Origin: Pararhizobium gei
Lineage (GTDB): Bacteria; Pseudomonadota; Alphaproteobacteria; Rhizobiales; Rhizobiaceae
Assembly (NCBI RefSeq): GCF_029223885.1
Contig: NZ_CP119409.1
Coordinates: 4,144,501 to 4,208,500 of the forward strand
Direction: 5' to 3'
DNA: 64,000 nt
Positions within the stretch are counted from its first letter, which is position 1; every line of letters begins with the position of its first letter. Below are positions 16,155 to 25,933 of the stretch, piece after piece. Under the pieces are notes generated by a model. The model was not told where the DNA came from. It worked only from the letters and a program-made list of their open reading frames with translations, and made no database searches. Both the position numbers and the translations under genes were made by a program.

Positions 16155-18827
16155 ATGAGTTCACTGGACGAGGTCGAGCGACTGAAGGGACTGGGCCGGT
16201 GGCTCGAAGCAAGCGCTGTTTACGCGAGCCTCCTTGAAAGCGACATCGAGTCAAGCCCGCGCTGGGTGCAACTGGGGCATATGCTGAAAGAGGGCGGGGC
16301 ATCGGCGGATGCTGAATTTGCCTACCGCTCGGCCATAAGGGCAGATGGCACCGATCCGGACCCCCGGCTGCATCTTGCCCATCTTCTGAAGAATCTCGGG
16401 CGGCTTGAAGAGGCTTTGACGGAATTCGAAGCGCTGGACCGGCTTCCCCACGAGACGAAGGTTTCCCAGGAAATTGCAGGCCTGCGCGTCGCTCTGGCGC
16501 CGGAGAACCGGCAGTTGCGTCCGGCATCGGCAGATCTTCTCGACACAGTGGCAAAACTCGAACCGCACCGATCCAGTATCGATCGGTTGAAATCACGACA
16601 GACCCAGATCGCCGAGCGTGAGCGCGACGCTTTGTTCGCCGAAACGCCAACTCCGGCGAAGCCAAGCGGCGGTGCCGCAGCACTCTACAAGGCGGCATGC
16701 GGACGGCGGCTCGATGTAAAGCTCGTTCCGAAGGCCAATCTGATCGTCAGGAACGGCACCTTCATTGCAACGACGCCCAATCCACGTTTCGACCTGCTGT
16801 ACGAAGACGGCGGCCCACCCGGTGGCTGGATCGAGATCGAGTTTGGCATCGAGGGGAAATTTCCCTCTGTGGACCCAATTCTCTATGTCGAACACAGTCC
16901 GCATTGGCAGGCATTCTCGTTCTACCGGCTTTCGCAACACGACGGCCGGTTTTACGCCTTATGTCTCCTGACAGCGCCAGTGCTGTCGATGCGGCTCGAC
17001 CCGGTGCAGTTCGAAGGCGCCTTTAAGGTGACGGTCTTCCAGATGAAACAGAGAGGCCTGCCGGGCGCCCTGCGTGCAGCCTGGAGGATCGACCGCCGTT
17101 CTGCCCGAGCCGCACTTTCCAGCTGGCGCACGCACAGACGTCTGAGCCAGCTTGAAGACGACATCAGCAACATACTCGCGTTCAAAGGCCCCGATTTATA
17201 TCAACGCTGGATCGGCAGACATGGCACGCCTAAGCCTGAGCAGATCGGCGCGCGACAGAGAATGTCCGAGAGATGGTCGAAGCCGCCGCGTATCACCGTG
17301 CTGATCCCGTTCGACCTGCAGCAAACGGATGCGTTGAAACAAAGTCTTCTCTCGCTATCCGGCCAGATCTACCGCCACTTCAAGGTGCAGTTCATCACCG
17401 CCGCATCGTCTTCAGATGCGGATGAAACGACGCTATCCGTTTTTCTGGAAGAAAAACACCGACTGCCGCCAGTGGACAGTCTACCGGCCGCGATTGCGGG
17501 GGGGGACGATGATTTTATGCTGATGCTCGAACCGGGTTCGACGCTCGCGCCCGGGGCCTTGTTTGCCTTCGCAGAAAAAATCGTCGCCAACCCTTCGGTG
17601 GATCTTCTTTATGGCGACGAGGACAGTCTCGAGGACGGCCGGCGCTGCAATCCCCTGTTCAAGCCCGATTGGGATCCCGACTACGAGGCGGCAACGGGCT
17701 ATCTCGGCAACTTTGTCGCCATCAGGTGCAACCGGTTGAAAGCGGCACTGGAGGCAGCGCCCGCACCCGCCCCTCACTGGTTCGACCTTACGATACAAAC
17801 CGCCTATACGATCAAGCCACACCAGATCGTCCATATTGCCGCCGTTCTCGGCCATATGGACAGCCGGCTACCGTCAATTGCGTCGAGGGCTTTTACCGCC
17901 GAGGGGCAGGAACTGCTCGCGCAAGCCATCGGCACACCCGGCATCAGGATCGTAGCAGACGGCCCCGGGCTCAACCGCATCGTCAGGCCTGAACCGCCGG
18001 AATGGCCTCACGTCACCCTGATCGTTCCGACACGCGACCGGGTAGACTTGCTTCGTCAATGCCTTCACTCTCTCTTGTCCATGACGGCCTATCCGAGCTT
18101 CGATATCATCATCGTCGACAACGACAGTTCCGAGCCGGAAACTCTTGCCTATTTTGCCGAGCTTGGTGGGCAACCGGACATATCGGTCCTGCCTGTTCCG
18201 GGTCCCTTCAATTTTTCGGCGCTCAACAACGCGGCCGTGCAACAGGCGCGCGGCTCCATCGTCGGTCTCGTCAACAATGACATCGTTGCCGTGGAGGAAG
18301 GCTGGCTCAAGGAAATGGTGCTCGAAGCCGCCCGCCCGGAGATCGGCGCCGTCGGAGCGAAGCTTCTATATCGGTCGGGGCATGTTCAGCATGCCGGCTT
18401 CGCCTGCGGCATCGGACTGGTGGGGGGACATCCCCACAAGTTTCGCGGGCGCGATGATGCCGGCTACATGATGCGACTTGCAGCGGCGCACCGCGTCTCA
18501 GCGGTGACGGCAGCCTGCCTGATCGTGGAAAAACGGAAGTATCTCGATGTCGGTGGCCTGGACGAAAGCCTGGCCGTCGCCTTCAATGACCTCGACTTTT
18601 GCCTGAAGCTTGGAGCGGCAGGCTATTTCAACCTGTTTACGCCTCGCGCGCAATTGATCCATCTTGAAAGTGTCACTCGCGGACTGGACACCACGCCAGA
18701 GAAAGAGAAGCGCTATCGCGACGAGGCGAGCATCGTCCTGGGCCGCTGGTCGAAAATCGTCAAAAACGATCCCTACTACAACATCAACTTGACCAGGGAA
18801 CGCGAGGACTACTCCATTGGCCCATGA
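16155..18827 (+). CDS. TPR-tandem glycosyltransferase family 2 fusion
   Basis: An 890-residue cytoplasmic protein. Residues 1-110 are TPR-like helical repeats (WVQLGHMLKEGG, LHLAHLLKNLG). After a spacer comes a GT-A-like region (about 379-600, from RITVLIPFD) and then a clear GT2 domain (about 615-885, from VTLIVPTRDR, with NNDIV at about 707 and the acceptor-side segment VAFNDLDFCLKLG). Enzymes of this architecture add sugars to lipid-linked surface polysaccharides such as rhamnan or O-antigen. The frame opens earlier, but the ATG at 16155 has a GGAAG ribosome site. The stop overlaps a possible rfbC start (ATGA). The TPR part resembles that of the protein at 22423, on the far side of the rfb genes. 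Confidence 0.85.
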   Translation: MSSLDEVERLKGLGRWLEASAVYASLLESDIESSPRWVQLGHMLKEGGASADAEFAYRSAIRADGTDPDPRLHLAHLLKNLGRLEEALTEFEALDRLPHETKVSQEIAGLRVALAPENRQLRPASADLLDTVAKLEPHRSSIDRLKSRQTQIAERERDALFAETPTPAKPSGGAAALYKAACGRRLDVKLVPKANLIVRNGTFIATTPNPRFDLLYEDGGPPGGWIEIEFGIEGKFPSVDPILYVEHSPHWQAFSFYRLSQHDGRFYALCLLTAPVLSMRLDPVQFEGAFKVTVFQMKQRGLPGALRAAWRIDRRSARAALSSWRTHRRLSQLEDDISNILAFKGPDLYQRWIGRHGTPKPEQIGARQRMSERWSKPPRITVLIPFDLQQTDALKQSLLSLSGQIYRHFKVQFITAASSSDADETTLSVFLEEKHRLPPVDSLPAAIAGGDDDFMLMLEPGSTLAPGALFAFAEKIVANPSVDLLYGDEDSLEDGRRCNPLFKPDWDPDYEAATGYLGNFVAIRCNRLKAALEAAPAPAPHWFDLTIQTAYTIKPHQIVHIAAVLGHMDSRLPSIASRAFTAEGQELLAQAIGTPGIRIVADGPGLNRIVRPEPPEWPHVTLIVPTRDRVDLLRQCLHSLLSMTAYPSFDIIIVDNDSSEPETLAYFAELGGQPDISVLPVPGPFNFSALNNAAVQQARGSIVGLVNNDIVAVEEGWLKEMVLEAARPEIGAVGAKLLYRSGHVQHAGFACGIGLVGGHPHKFRGRDDAGYMMRLAAAHRVSAVTAACLIVEKRKYLDVGGLDESLAVAFNDLDFCLKLGAAGYFNLFTPRAQLIHLESVTRGLDTTPEKEKRYRDEASIVLGRWSKIVKNDPYYNINLTREREDYSIGP

Positions 18828-18913
18828 CCGAGTGGCGAACAACTTGCCGGTTGCTTCGAGTTTCAGCCAACGGTAAGACTGCACCCAAACCACCGCTTGA
18901 ATGGAAACAGACA

Positions 18914-19480
18914 TTGATCTTCTCGCCCCTTTCGATTCCAGACGTCGTCCTTATCCAGCCGAAGAAGATTGGCGATGACCGCGGCTACTTCATGGAAACC
19001 TTCCGCCAGTCGCTGTTCGAGGAACAGGTCGCAGCGGTCGATTTCAAGCAGGACAATCAGTCGCTCTCCGCTGATGCCGGAACGGTGCGCGGCCTGCATT
19101 TCCAGCTCGAGCCACGGGCCCAGGGCAAGCTCATCCGCTGCATTGCCGGCGCCATCTTCGACGTCGCCGTCGATATCAGGGTTGGCTCTCCGACCTATGG
19201 AAAATATGTTTCGGCAGAACTGACGGCACAGAACGGTCATCAGCTCTGGATACCGGCTGGCTTTGCCCATGGTTTCTGTACATTGCAACCGGCAACCGAG
19301 GTCAGCTACAAGGTCACGGACTATTACAGCCCGGAGCATGACCGCGGCCTGCGATGGGATGATCCGGCGATCGGCATCGATTGGCCGGACGTGACCAGGA
19401 CTGCCGTGGTTTCCGGCAAGGACAAGGTCCAGCCGCTCCTTACGGAGCTGTCAGAAAGCTTTTCATACATTCAAAAATAA
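18914..19480 (+). CDS. rfbC: dTDP-4-dehydrorhamnose 3,5-epimerase
   Basis: RmlC-type cupin epimerase, third enzyme of dTDP-L-rhamnose synthesis. Family stretches are [28 protein letters not shown] (with the catalytic histidine), [15 protein letters not shown] and [13 protein letters not shown]. The TTG at 18914 gives 188 residues and the normal family N-terminus [10 protein letters not shown]. An ATG at 18824, overlapping the preceding glycosyltransferase stop, would add 30 residues with no family likeness; it remains possible because it would couple translation. First of the rfbC-B-D-A run. Confidence 0.93.
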   Translation: MIFSPLSIPDVVLIQPKKIGDDRGYFMETFRQSLFEEQVAAVDFKQDNQSLSADAGTVRGLHFQLEPRAQGKLIRCIAGAIFDVAVDIRVGSPTYGKYVSAELTAQNGHQLWIPAGFAHGFCTLQPATEVSYKVTDYYSPEHDRGLRWDDPAIGIDWPDVTRTAVVSGKDKVQPLLTELSESFSYIQK

Positions 19481-19515
19481 TTCATCATAATCTCTTTCAA
19501 TACAGGTTTACCGAT

Positions 19516-20583
19516 ATGCGCGTTATTGTCACCGGAGGAGCTGGCTTCATTGGTTCGGCTGTCGTTCGTCATCTTGTCCTCGACAAGGGATACGAAGTTC
19601 TCAACATCGATAAACTCACCTATGCCGGCACCTTGTCGTCTCTGGCGAGCTTGGACAATCAGGCCAATCACCGCTTTTTGCAGGCGGACATCTGCGACAG
19701 GAATGCCATTCAGGAAGCTTTCGACACATTTCGTCCCGATCGGGTAATGCACCTGGCTGCCGAAAGCCATGTCGACCGGTCGATTACAGGGGCTGCCGAT
19801 TTCGTGCAGACCAATGTCATCGGCAGTTTCACCATGCTGGAAAGCGCGCGGGCCTATTGGAACACCCTGGCAGGAGACGCGAAGGCGGCATTCCGGTTCC
19901 TCCACGTCTCCACCGACGAAGTCTACGGCTCTCTTGGTGAGAATGGGCTGTTCACGGAAACGACGCCCTACGACCCGAGTTCGCCCTATTCGGCCTCCAA
20001 GGCGGCCTCGGATCATCTGGCCAAGGCATGGACCCGGACCTACGGCCTGCCTGTGGTCGTGTCCAATTGCTCGAACAATTACGGCCCCTATCATTTCCCT
20101 GAAAAATTGATCCCGCTGGTCATCCTGAATGCGCTCCATGGCAAGAGCCTTCCCATTTACGGCAGCGGCAGCAATATTCGTGACTGGCTGTATGTCGAAG
20201 ATCATGCACGGGCGCTTGACCTGATCGCCGAACGCGGCGCGATCGGCGAGACCTATAATGTCGGCGGCCGCAACGAGCGGCGCAATGTCGATGTCGTGAC
20301 CCGCATATGCGAGTTGATGGACAAATTCCGGCCGCAGGGCAAACCGCATTCGCAGCTTATAGAATATGTTGCGGACAGACCTGGACATGATGCGCGCTAC
20401 GCAATCGATGCGACCCGCCTTGAAACGGAACTCGGTTGGAAAGCCTTGGAAAATTTCGATACCGGCATCGAAAAAACGGTTCGCTGGTATCTCGACAATG
20501 AATGGTGGTGGCAACCGTTGCGCGATGGCTATGACGGTCGGCGCCTGGGGCTTCTGCAGGGTGAGGTTCCTAAGAAATCATGA
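19516..20583 (+). CDS. rfbB: dTDP-glucose 4,6-dehydratase
   Basis: A 355-residue extended short-chain dehydrogenase, second step of dTDP-L-rhamnose synthesis (dTDP-glucose to dTDP-4-keto-6-deoxyglucose). It shows the NAD motif GGAGFIG at the N-terminus, [12 protein letters not shown] (about 83), the [11 protein letters not shown] active-site region (about 134) and the YSASKAASD catalytic Tyr-Lys (about 158). The start ATG at 19516 lies 35 bases after rfbC. The stop overlaps the rfbD start by four bases (ATGA). Confidence 0.97.
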   Translation: MRVIVTGGAGFIGSAVVRHLVLDKGYEVLNIDKLTYAGTLSSLASLDNQANHRFLQADICDRNAIQEAFDTFRPDRVMHLAAESHVDRSITGAADFVQTNVIGSFTMLESARAYWNTLAGDAKAAFRFLHVSTDEVYGSLGENGLFTETTPYDPSSPYSASKAASDHLAKAWTRTYGLPVVVSNCSNNYGPYHFPEKLIPLVILNALHGKSLPIYGSGSNIRDWLYVEDHARALDLIAERGAIGETYNVGGRNERRNVDVVTRICELMDKFRPQGKPHSQLIEYVADRPGHDARYAIDATRLETELGWKALENFDTGIEKTVRWYLDNEWWWQPLRDGYDGRRLGLLQGEVPKKS

Positions 20584-21476
20584 CGCGGAAAAAAATTCTC
20601 GTCACAGGCCGGGAAGGCCAGGTTGCTCGCTCGCTGCTTGCGCGCGCTGAAAACCATCCAGATATCGAGATTGTGATCCTTGGCCGGCCTGAGATTGATC
20701 TTGGCGAGCCGGACACGATTGTGAGCCCGCTGAAGGCGATCAGGCCGGATTTGATCGTATCCGCCGCGGCCTACACGGCCGTCGACCAGGCCGAGAGCGA
20801 AGAGGATCTTGCTCGACGGGTTAACGGGGATGCGCCGGGGGTGCTGGCCCAAGCCGCAGCCGAACTTGGTATTCCAATCCTGCAGATCTCCACGGACTAT
20901 GTTTTCGACGGCAGCAAGACCGGCGCCTATGTCGAGGATGATCCGGTTTCTCCGCTTGGCGCCTATGGCCGTTCGAAGCTTGCCGGCGAGCTTGCAGTTG
21001 CAGCGGCAACGGACAACCACGTCATTCTGCGAACAGCCTGGGTCTACAGCCCCTACGGCAAGAACTTTTTGAAGACCATGCTTCGCCTGGGCGCTGATCG
21101 CGACCTGATCAAAGTGGTAGCCGATCAGTATGGAACGCCGACATCCGCGCATGACATCGCTGACGCCGTTCTGACGGTGGCCGGCAATGTTCTCCAGAGC
21201 GGAGACCCCGCGTTACGAGGAACATTTCATCTGACGAATGCCGGTAGGGCAAGCTGGGCAGAGTTTGCCGAGGCTATTTTCGAGACGTCGAAGATACAGG
21301 GCGGACCGTTTTGCAATGTCGAGCATATTCCTTCGAGCGCTTATCCGACACCGGCGCAACGGCCGGCAAATTCGCAACTCGATTGCAGCAAGCTCGCTGA
21401 TAAGCACGGTGTTTCCATGCCGAATTGGCGGGAGGCCGTGAAGCCGGTGGTCAAACAGGTTTTAAAAACAGTTTAG
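20580..21476 (+). CDS. rfbD: dTDP-4-dehydrorhamnose reductase
   Basis: A 298-residue RmlD-type reductase that completes dTDP-L-rhamnose synthesis with NAD(P)H. The nucleotide motif [11 protein letters not shown] is at the N-terminus. ISTDYVFDG (about 103) and YGRSKLAGE (about 131) mark the catalytic region. The ATGA overlap with rfbB implies coupled translation. Confidence 0.96.
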   Translation: MTRKKILVTGREGQVARSLLARAENHPDIEIVILGRPEIDLGEPDTIVSPLKAIRPDLIVSAAAYTAVDQAESEEDLARRVNGDAPGVLAQAAAELGIPILQISTDYVFDGSKTGAYVEDDPVSPLGAYGRSKLAGELAVAAATDNHVILRTAWVYSPYGKNFLKTMLRLGADRDLIKVVADQYGTPTSAHDIADAVLTVAGNVLQSGDPALRGTFHLTNAGRASWAEFAEAIFETSKIQGGPFCNVEHIPSSAYPTPAQRPANSQLDCSKLADKHGVSMPNWREAVKPVVKQVLKTV

Positions 21477-21494
21477 TTTTGGGAGTATTTGAGT

Positions 21495-22361
21495 ATGAAG
21501 GGAATTATTCTCGCGGGCGGCAGCGGTACCCGGCTTCATCCGATGACGCTGGTGACATCGAAACAACTGATGCCGGTCTACGACAAGCCGATGATCTATT
21601 ATCCGCTTTCGACGCTGATGCTGGCCGGGATCAAGGATATCCTGATCATTTCGACACCCCATGATCTGCCCAGCTTTCAGCGCCTGCTCGGAGACGGCAG
21701 CGATTGGGGCATTCAGCTGAGCTATGCCGAACAACCGTCACCCGATGGTTTGGCCCAAGCCTATATCATCGGCGCCGATTTTGTTGGATCGGACCCGTCC
21801 TGCCTTATCCTCGGAGACAATATCTTCTATGGGCACGGCATAACCAGCCTGTTTGAAAATGCGGCTGCGCGTCAGACCGGCGCGACGGTTTTTGCCTATC
21901 ATGTGGCCGATCCCGAGCGCTATGGCGTGGTCGAGTTCGATGATCAAATGAAGGCGTTGTCGATCGAGGAAAAGCCGCCGCAGCCGAAATCGAACTGGGC
22001 CGTGACCGGCCTGTATTTCTATGATGCCGACGTCGTTGATATCGCCGCCAATCTTGCCCCCTCGCCCCGGGGCGAACTTGAAATTACCGATGTCAACCGG
22101 GCCTATCTGGAACGCGGCTCCCTGAATGTCGAACTGATGGGCCGAGGCTATGCCTGGCTCGACACGGGAACGCCCGACAGCTTGTTGGATGCCGGCGAAT
22201 TCGTCGCAACGCTGGAGCGCCGCCAGGGCTTCAAGATCGCCTGCCCGGAAGAAATTGCCTATCATCAAGGCTTCATTTCTGGCGAGCAGCTGGAAAAGCT
22301 GGGCAAAAAGCTGGGCAAGAGCACCTATGGCAAATATCTTCTATCGAAGGTTTTGGCTTAG
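21495..22361 (+). CDS. rfbA: Glucose-1-phosphate thymidylyltransferase
   Basis: A 288-residue nucleotidyltransferase, first enzyme of the rhamnose pathway (glucose-1-P + dTTP to dTDP-glucose). It has the signature [39 protein letters not shown] and the metal-site region [23 protein letters not shown] at 21495 is chosen over a TTG two codons earlier, since it gives the standard N-terminus MKGIILAGG and a GGGAG site lies 9 bases upstream. Last gene of the rfb set. Confidence 0.97.
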   Translation: MKGIILAGGSGTRLHPMTLVTSKQLMPVYDKPMIYYPLSTLMLAGIKDILIISTPHDLPSFQRLLGDGSDWGIQLSYAEQPSPDGLAQAYIIGADFVGSDPSCLILGDNIFYGHGITSLFENAAARQTGATVFAYHVADPERYGVVEFDDQMKALSIEEKPPQPKSNWAVTGLYFYDADVVDIAANLAPSPRGELEITDVNRAYLERGSLNVELMGRGYAWLDTGTPDSLLDAGEFVATLERRQGFKIACPEEIAYHQGFISGEQLEKLGKKLGKSTYGKYLLSKVLA

Positions 22362-22422
22362 GTGACGGTTAGCGGCTGAAGCCGGCTTGTCTGAAGCTTT
22401 TTTCAATACCGGGAATTTCAGT

Positions 22423-25077
22423 GTGCGGAAAAATTTTTCTACGTTTTTCGGAAGTGCCAATTCGAGCCTTTCCAAAGCCATCCAGCAGGGCGATAGGTTC
22501 AATCAGGCGCGCAACTGGCCCGAAGCCGCTCGATATTATCAGCTGGCCGTGAGCATAGACGACACCCGCGCGCCCATATGGGTTCAGCTCGGCCATGCGC
22601 TGAAGGAAACGGGAAATTTCGCAAAGGCACAGGAAGCCTACGCAACAGCAGCAGAACTCGACCCCAAGGATTCGGACGCCTATATCCATCTCGCGCATCT
22701 CTTGCGCCGGACGGGCGACACCTGGAACAGTTTTCTTACCTTCCTGAAAGCCATCGATGCTGACGGAAACGAGGAAGCTGATCGGGAAGTTGTGCGGATG
22801 ATCGGATCGGACAGATCCTATCAGGAGACGCTTGGCCTTTTGAAGCAAGTTTTCGATGGTGAAGACTATCTCAAGATAAACCCGGACATCCGGCAGGCAG
22901 GCGTCGATCCGACAAAACATTATCTATTGCATGGCTGGAAGGAAAAGCGCGTTCCTTCCCGCTATTTTGATCCCTGGTATTACGAACAAAAGTATCGCAG
23001 GGCCTTGAAGAAAGGTACTATCCCTCTGGTTCACTATGCTGAAAACCGGCACAAGGGCTTCAAGGGAAATCCGATCGGCGAAAAAATGTGGTTCGTGCCG
23101 GTGGCACCGAGTGAGCAGGAATGGGCGCGTATCGAACCTGCATGCCGCTCCAGCGAGACGAGAGCTGTCGTTATCATCCCCGTTTACAAGGGATATGATG
23201 AAACCCTTGCGGCGGTTTATCATGCAGTCGCGGCGCGGGGGCAGTCGAACTACAGCCTTCTTGTCGTTAATGATTGTGGCCCGGACCTGCAGCTGAACGC
23301 CGAGCTTGAGAAGCTCGCGGCGCGCAATATGTTCGACTACCATGTGAACGACCGGAACCGTGGCTTTGTGCAGACCTGCAATTATGCGATTGAGGACCTG
23401 TCAGGATCTCTCGATGTCGTACTTCTGAACTCGGATGCTTACGTCTTCGATGGTTGGTTCGACCGCCTTGTCGCCCATGCCGACAGGGATGAAAAGATAT
23501 CCACGATCACGCCGCTGTCCAACAATGCGACGATCTGCAGCTACCCGCTGACCGATCGGGATAACTTTCTTGCATTGGAGGTGACGCCGGCCGAACTGGA
23601 CAAATTTGCCGCTGAAGCCAATGCCGGCATCTCCGTTGAGACGCCCACGGGAGTGGGCTTCTGCTTTTATATGCGCCGCAGCGTGATCGAACAGATAGGG
23701 GCGCTGGACTCGAAGACCTTTGCGGTGGGGTATGGTGAAGAAAACGACTTCTGCATGCGTTCCCTGAACGCCGGCTTCAAAAACGTCATCGCCTGTGACG
23801 TTTTTGCTTTTCACGTCGGCTCGGTATCCTTTTCCAGCATCAAGGAAACCAACTTCGATGCGGGCCAGAAAGGCCTGTCGCGCAAGCACCCGAATTACGT
23901 TCCGCTCGTCACCTACCATGTCGCAGCCGATCCGGCGCTGCATTACCGCCGGCAGCTGGATCTCGCCCGTCTTGCTCACTATGCCAAGGGCTGCGTGCTG
24001 GTCGTCACCCATGAATGGGGAGGGGGAATCGAGACCTATCTGAACAACAAGGCTGAGGAATTCCAGGAAATCTCGCCTTCCATTTTAACGATGACAGTCT
24101 CGGGCAGACATTATGCCAGCTTCTCTTTCCAATCCGACAGTGAGATCTTCATACCCAATCTTTCGGGGATAGATCTGCGGGTGGATCTCGATTTTATCGA
24201 GGAAATCATCGGAACGATTGCGCCGGGACTGATCCATGTCAACAGCTTTGCGGGACTGGCCTGGACGTTTCATTCCGCATTGCTCGACATTCTTGGCAGA
24301 TCTCCCGCGCGAAAGCGGTATGTCGTCCATGATTATTCGCCCGTATCCCACAATTTTCAACTGATCAGGCCAGATTATATCTATACCGGCTTGCCGTCGC
24401 AGGACATGTTGCGATCCTGGGCTCGCATGAAATCCTCCGACCCGGTGGATGTCTGCGACCCCTCGGTCCGGCATGAAGCATACAGAAAATTCTTTGCCCT
24501 TACTGAAGTCGAGGCCCCGAGTAAAGCGGCAGCGGACATTATCAATATCTACTATCCCGACGTAAAGATCGAGGTTGTTCCGCATGTCGAGCGAGATATG
24601 CCCCTTCCGCTGAAGAAGGAACACCGCGTCGTCGGCCAGCGTCTTCACATTGCGTTGATCGGAGCGATCGGCCCGCACAAGGGATCGAATGTTCTACTAG
24701 CACTTGCAAAGGATGCTCAGGAGCGCGGCTTGCCCATCGATTTCAGCGTCGTGGGCCACACAAATCAGGATGACGCACTGAAGCAATACGGCGTAAAGAT
24801 TACCGGGCGTTATTATTCAGAGGAGGATGCCGTGGAGCAGCTCGCCGAGTTGGCGCCGGATTTTGCCTTCATTCCCAGCGTCTGGCCTGAAACCTATTGT
24901 TATACACTCTCCTTGGCATTTCATATGGGGATAGAACCGCTGGCCTTCGATCTCGGCGCCCAGGCCGAAAGGATCAAGGCCTCCGGCACGGGCCACTGCC
25001 TGCCGACGAAGCTGATTAACGACCCCGTCGCTCTTGCGGATCATCTCCTGACGCTCCACCGGCCTTTGTCCTCGTGA
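22423..25077 (+). CDS. TPR-GT2-GT4 bifunctional glycosyltransferase
   Basis: About 884 residues with three parts. TPR-like helices come first (about 15-110, WVQLGHALKETG, IHLAHLLRRTG). A GT2 (GT-A) domain (about 247-500) follows, with VVIIPVYKG, LLNSDAYVFDGW and GYGEENDFCMRSLNAGF. A GT-B/GT4-like region (about 522-884) has THEWGGGIETY, IALIGAIGPHKGSNVL and a C-terminal lobe, PSVWPETYCYTLSLAFHMG. It could therefore add two sugars to one polysaccharide intermediate. The GTG at 22423 has a GGGAA site 7 bases upstream; a TTG at 22387 would add 12 residues. It follows rfbA by 61 bases and is probably part of the same operon. Confidence 0.85.
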   Translation: MRKNFSTFFGSANSSLSKAIQQGDRFNQARNWPEAARYYQLAVSIDDTRAPIWVQLGHALKETGNFAKAQEAYATAAELDPKDSDAYIHLAHLLRRTGDTWNSFLTFLKAIDADGNEEADREVVRMIGSDRSYQETLGLLKQVFDGEDYLKINPDIRQAGVDPTKHYLLHGWKEKRVPSRYFDPWYYEQKYRRALKKGTIPLVHYAENRHKGFKGNPIGEKMWFVPVAPSEQEWARIEPACRSSETRAVVIIPVYKGYDETLAAVYHAVAARGQSNYSLLVVNDCGPDLQLNAELEKLAARNMFDYHVNDRNRGFVQTCNYAIEDLSGSLDVVLLNSDAYVFDGWFDRLVAHADRDEKISTITPLSNNATICSYPLTDRDNFLALEVTPAELDKFAAEANAGISVETPTGVGFCFYMRRSVIEQIGALDSKTFAVGYGEENDFCMRSLNAGFKNVIACDVFAFHVGSVSFSSIKETNFDAGQKGLSRKHPNYVPLVTYHVAADPALHYRRQLDLARLAHYAKGCVLVVTHEWGGGIETYLNNKAEEFQEISPSILTMTVSGRHYASFSFQSDSEIFIPNLSGIDLRVDLDFIEEIIGTIAPGLIHVNSFAGLAWTFHSALLDILGRSPARKRYVVHDYSPVSHNFQLIRPDYIYTGLPSQDMLRSWARMKSSDPVDVCDPSVRHEAYRKFFALTEVEAPSKAAADIINIYYPDVKIEVVPHVERDMPLPLKKEHRVVGQRLHIALIGAIGPHKGSNVLLALAKDAQERGLPIDFSVVGHTNQDDALKQYGVKITGRYYSEEDAVEQLAELAPDFAFIPSVWPETYCYTLSLAFHMGIEPLAFDLGAQAERIKASGTGHCLPTKLINDPVALADHLLTLHRPLSS

Positions 25078-25088
25078 GACCCATGGAA

Positions 25089-25115
25089 TGGGACAGCCTA
25101 TACGTGGCCGTCCCA
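25089..25115. terminator. Hairpin between convergent genes
   Basis: TGGGACaGCC and GGCcGTCCCA form a 9-bp stem with one mismatch and a 7-base loop, centred in the 104-base gap where the TPR-glycosyltransferase gene and the KpsT-like gene converge. No T-run follows, so this is a terminator candidate mainly by position. Confidence 0.45.
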
Positions 25116-25181
25116 AATCGGCTGCCGTTACCGTGCCTGAAGGTGACCGAAACCGCAGGATGAGTAGGCGAGCGGCGATAT

Positions 25182-25916
25182 CTACATCATCTCGTTGTTC
25201 TCTTCTCTCTCTTCTTTCTCCTCCACATTGGCGACGCTATCCAGTTCTCCGTCACCATCTTTAAGCTTGTCCTTGCCAAACCAATTTTCCGCCTCGTCGG
25301 CTGAGTTCACTTCGTGAATTTGGAAATCGTCTATAACAAAGAAATCATTGCAATATTTTCTCAGCAGGTTCGGCGAGGACGTCACGATGATGAAGCCGGC
25401 AGATTGCATCCGGTCTTTGACGAGTTCCTCGCATTTGTTTCTAAAGGCGCCGCGCCCACCAATAATGCTTTCATCGACGATGTAAGTCTCGAACGGAATG
25501 GCGTAGCACGATGTAAACAGAAGCCTTGTGCGTTGATCTCGATTGAGATGCTTGAACGGCTTGTCGAGCGCATCGCCGATTTCCGTGAAATCCAGCACGA
25601 AACGAATGATTGGAACCGGATCGAATCCGAAGACACGGCAAAGGAACGCCAGGTTCTCGCGACCTGTCAGAGATCCGTTGAAAACACCAGGAGCGGCAAC
25701 CGGAAACGACACCAGAGAGGACCGTTTTACTCGCCCCGTATCGGGACGTAGTTTGCCCGTCGTCAGGTTGGCGACGGTCGATTTTCCGGTGCGCGGCGGT
25801 GCAAGAATTCCGGTCAGTCGGTCAGGGTTGAATTCCACGTTGGCGCCCTCGAGCACCTTGGTCCGGTGGGTTTTCTGCCTGAGGGTTTTGTGGACATTGA
25901 TGAATTCGATCGTCAC
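25182..25916 (-). CDS. KpsT-like polysaccharide-export ATPase with degenerate motifs
   Basis: A 244-residue ABC ATPase-like protein whose overall pattern fits KpsT/BexA, the ATPase of capsule exporters. Key motifs are eroded. The Walker A region reads APPRTGKST, keeping GKST but losing the early glycines. The signature position reads LNRDQRTRL, where KpsT proteins have a Ser-Ser-Gly motif. The histidine switch is replaced (IVTSSPN). Walker B TYIVDES keeps the Asp-Glu pair. The last 45 residues are a highly acidic, lysine-containing tail (EEKEEREENNE). A GTG start at 25916 follows the GT4 gene by 17 bases. It may be the partner of the KpsM-like permease at 32227, or a regulatory pseudo-ATPase; which is unknown. 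Confidence 0.75.
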   Translation of the reverse strand: MTIEFINVHKTLRQKTHRTKVLEGANVEFNPDRLTGILAPPRTGKSTVANLTTGKLRPDTGRVKRSSLVSFPVAAPGVFNGSLTGRENLAFLCRVFGFDPVPIIRFVLDFTEIGDALDKPFKHLNRDQRTRLLFTSCYAIPFETYIVDESIIGGRGAFRNKCEELVKDRMQSAGFIIVTSSPNLLRKYCNDFFVIDDFQIHEVNSADEAENWFGKDKLKDGDGELDSVANVEEKEEREENNEMM

Positions 25917-25933
25917 GTTCAGTCTTTCACCTG

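Noticed and set aside
18824..18913. N-terminal 30-residue extension of RfbC from the ATG overlapping the glycosyltransferase stop
   Set aside because: The extension has no likeness to the family; the TTG at 18914 gives the standard length. Kept only as an alternative.
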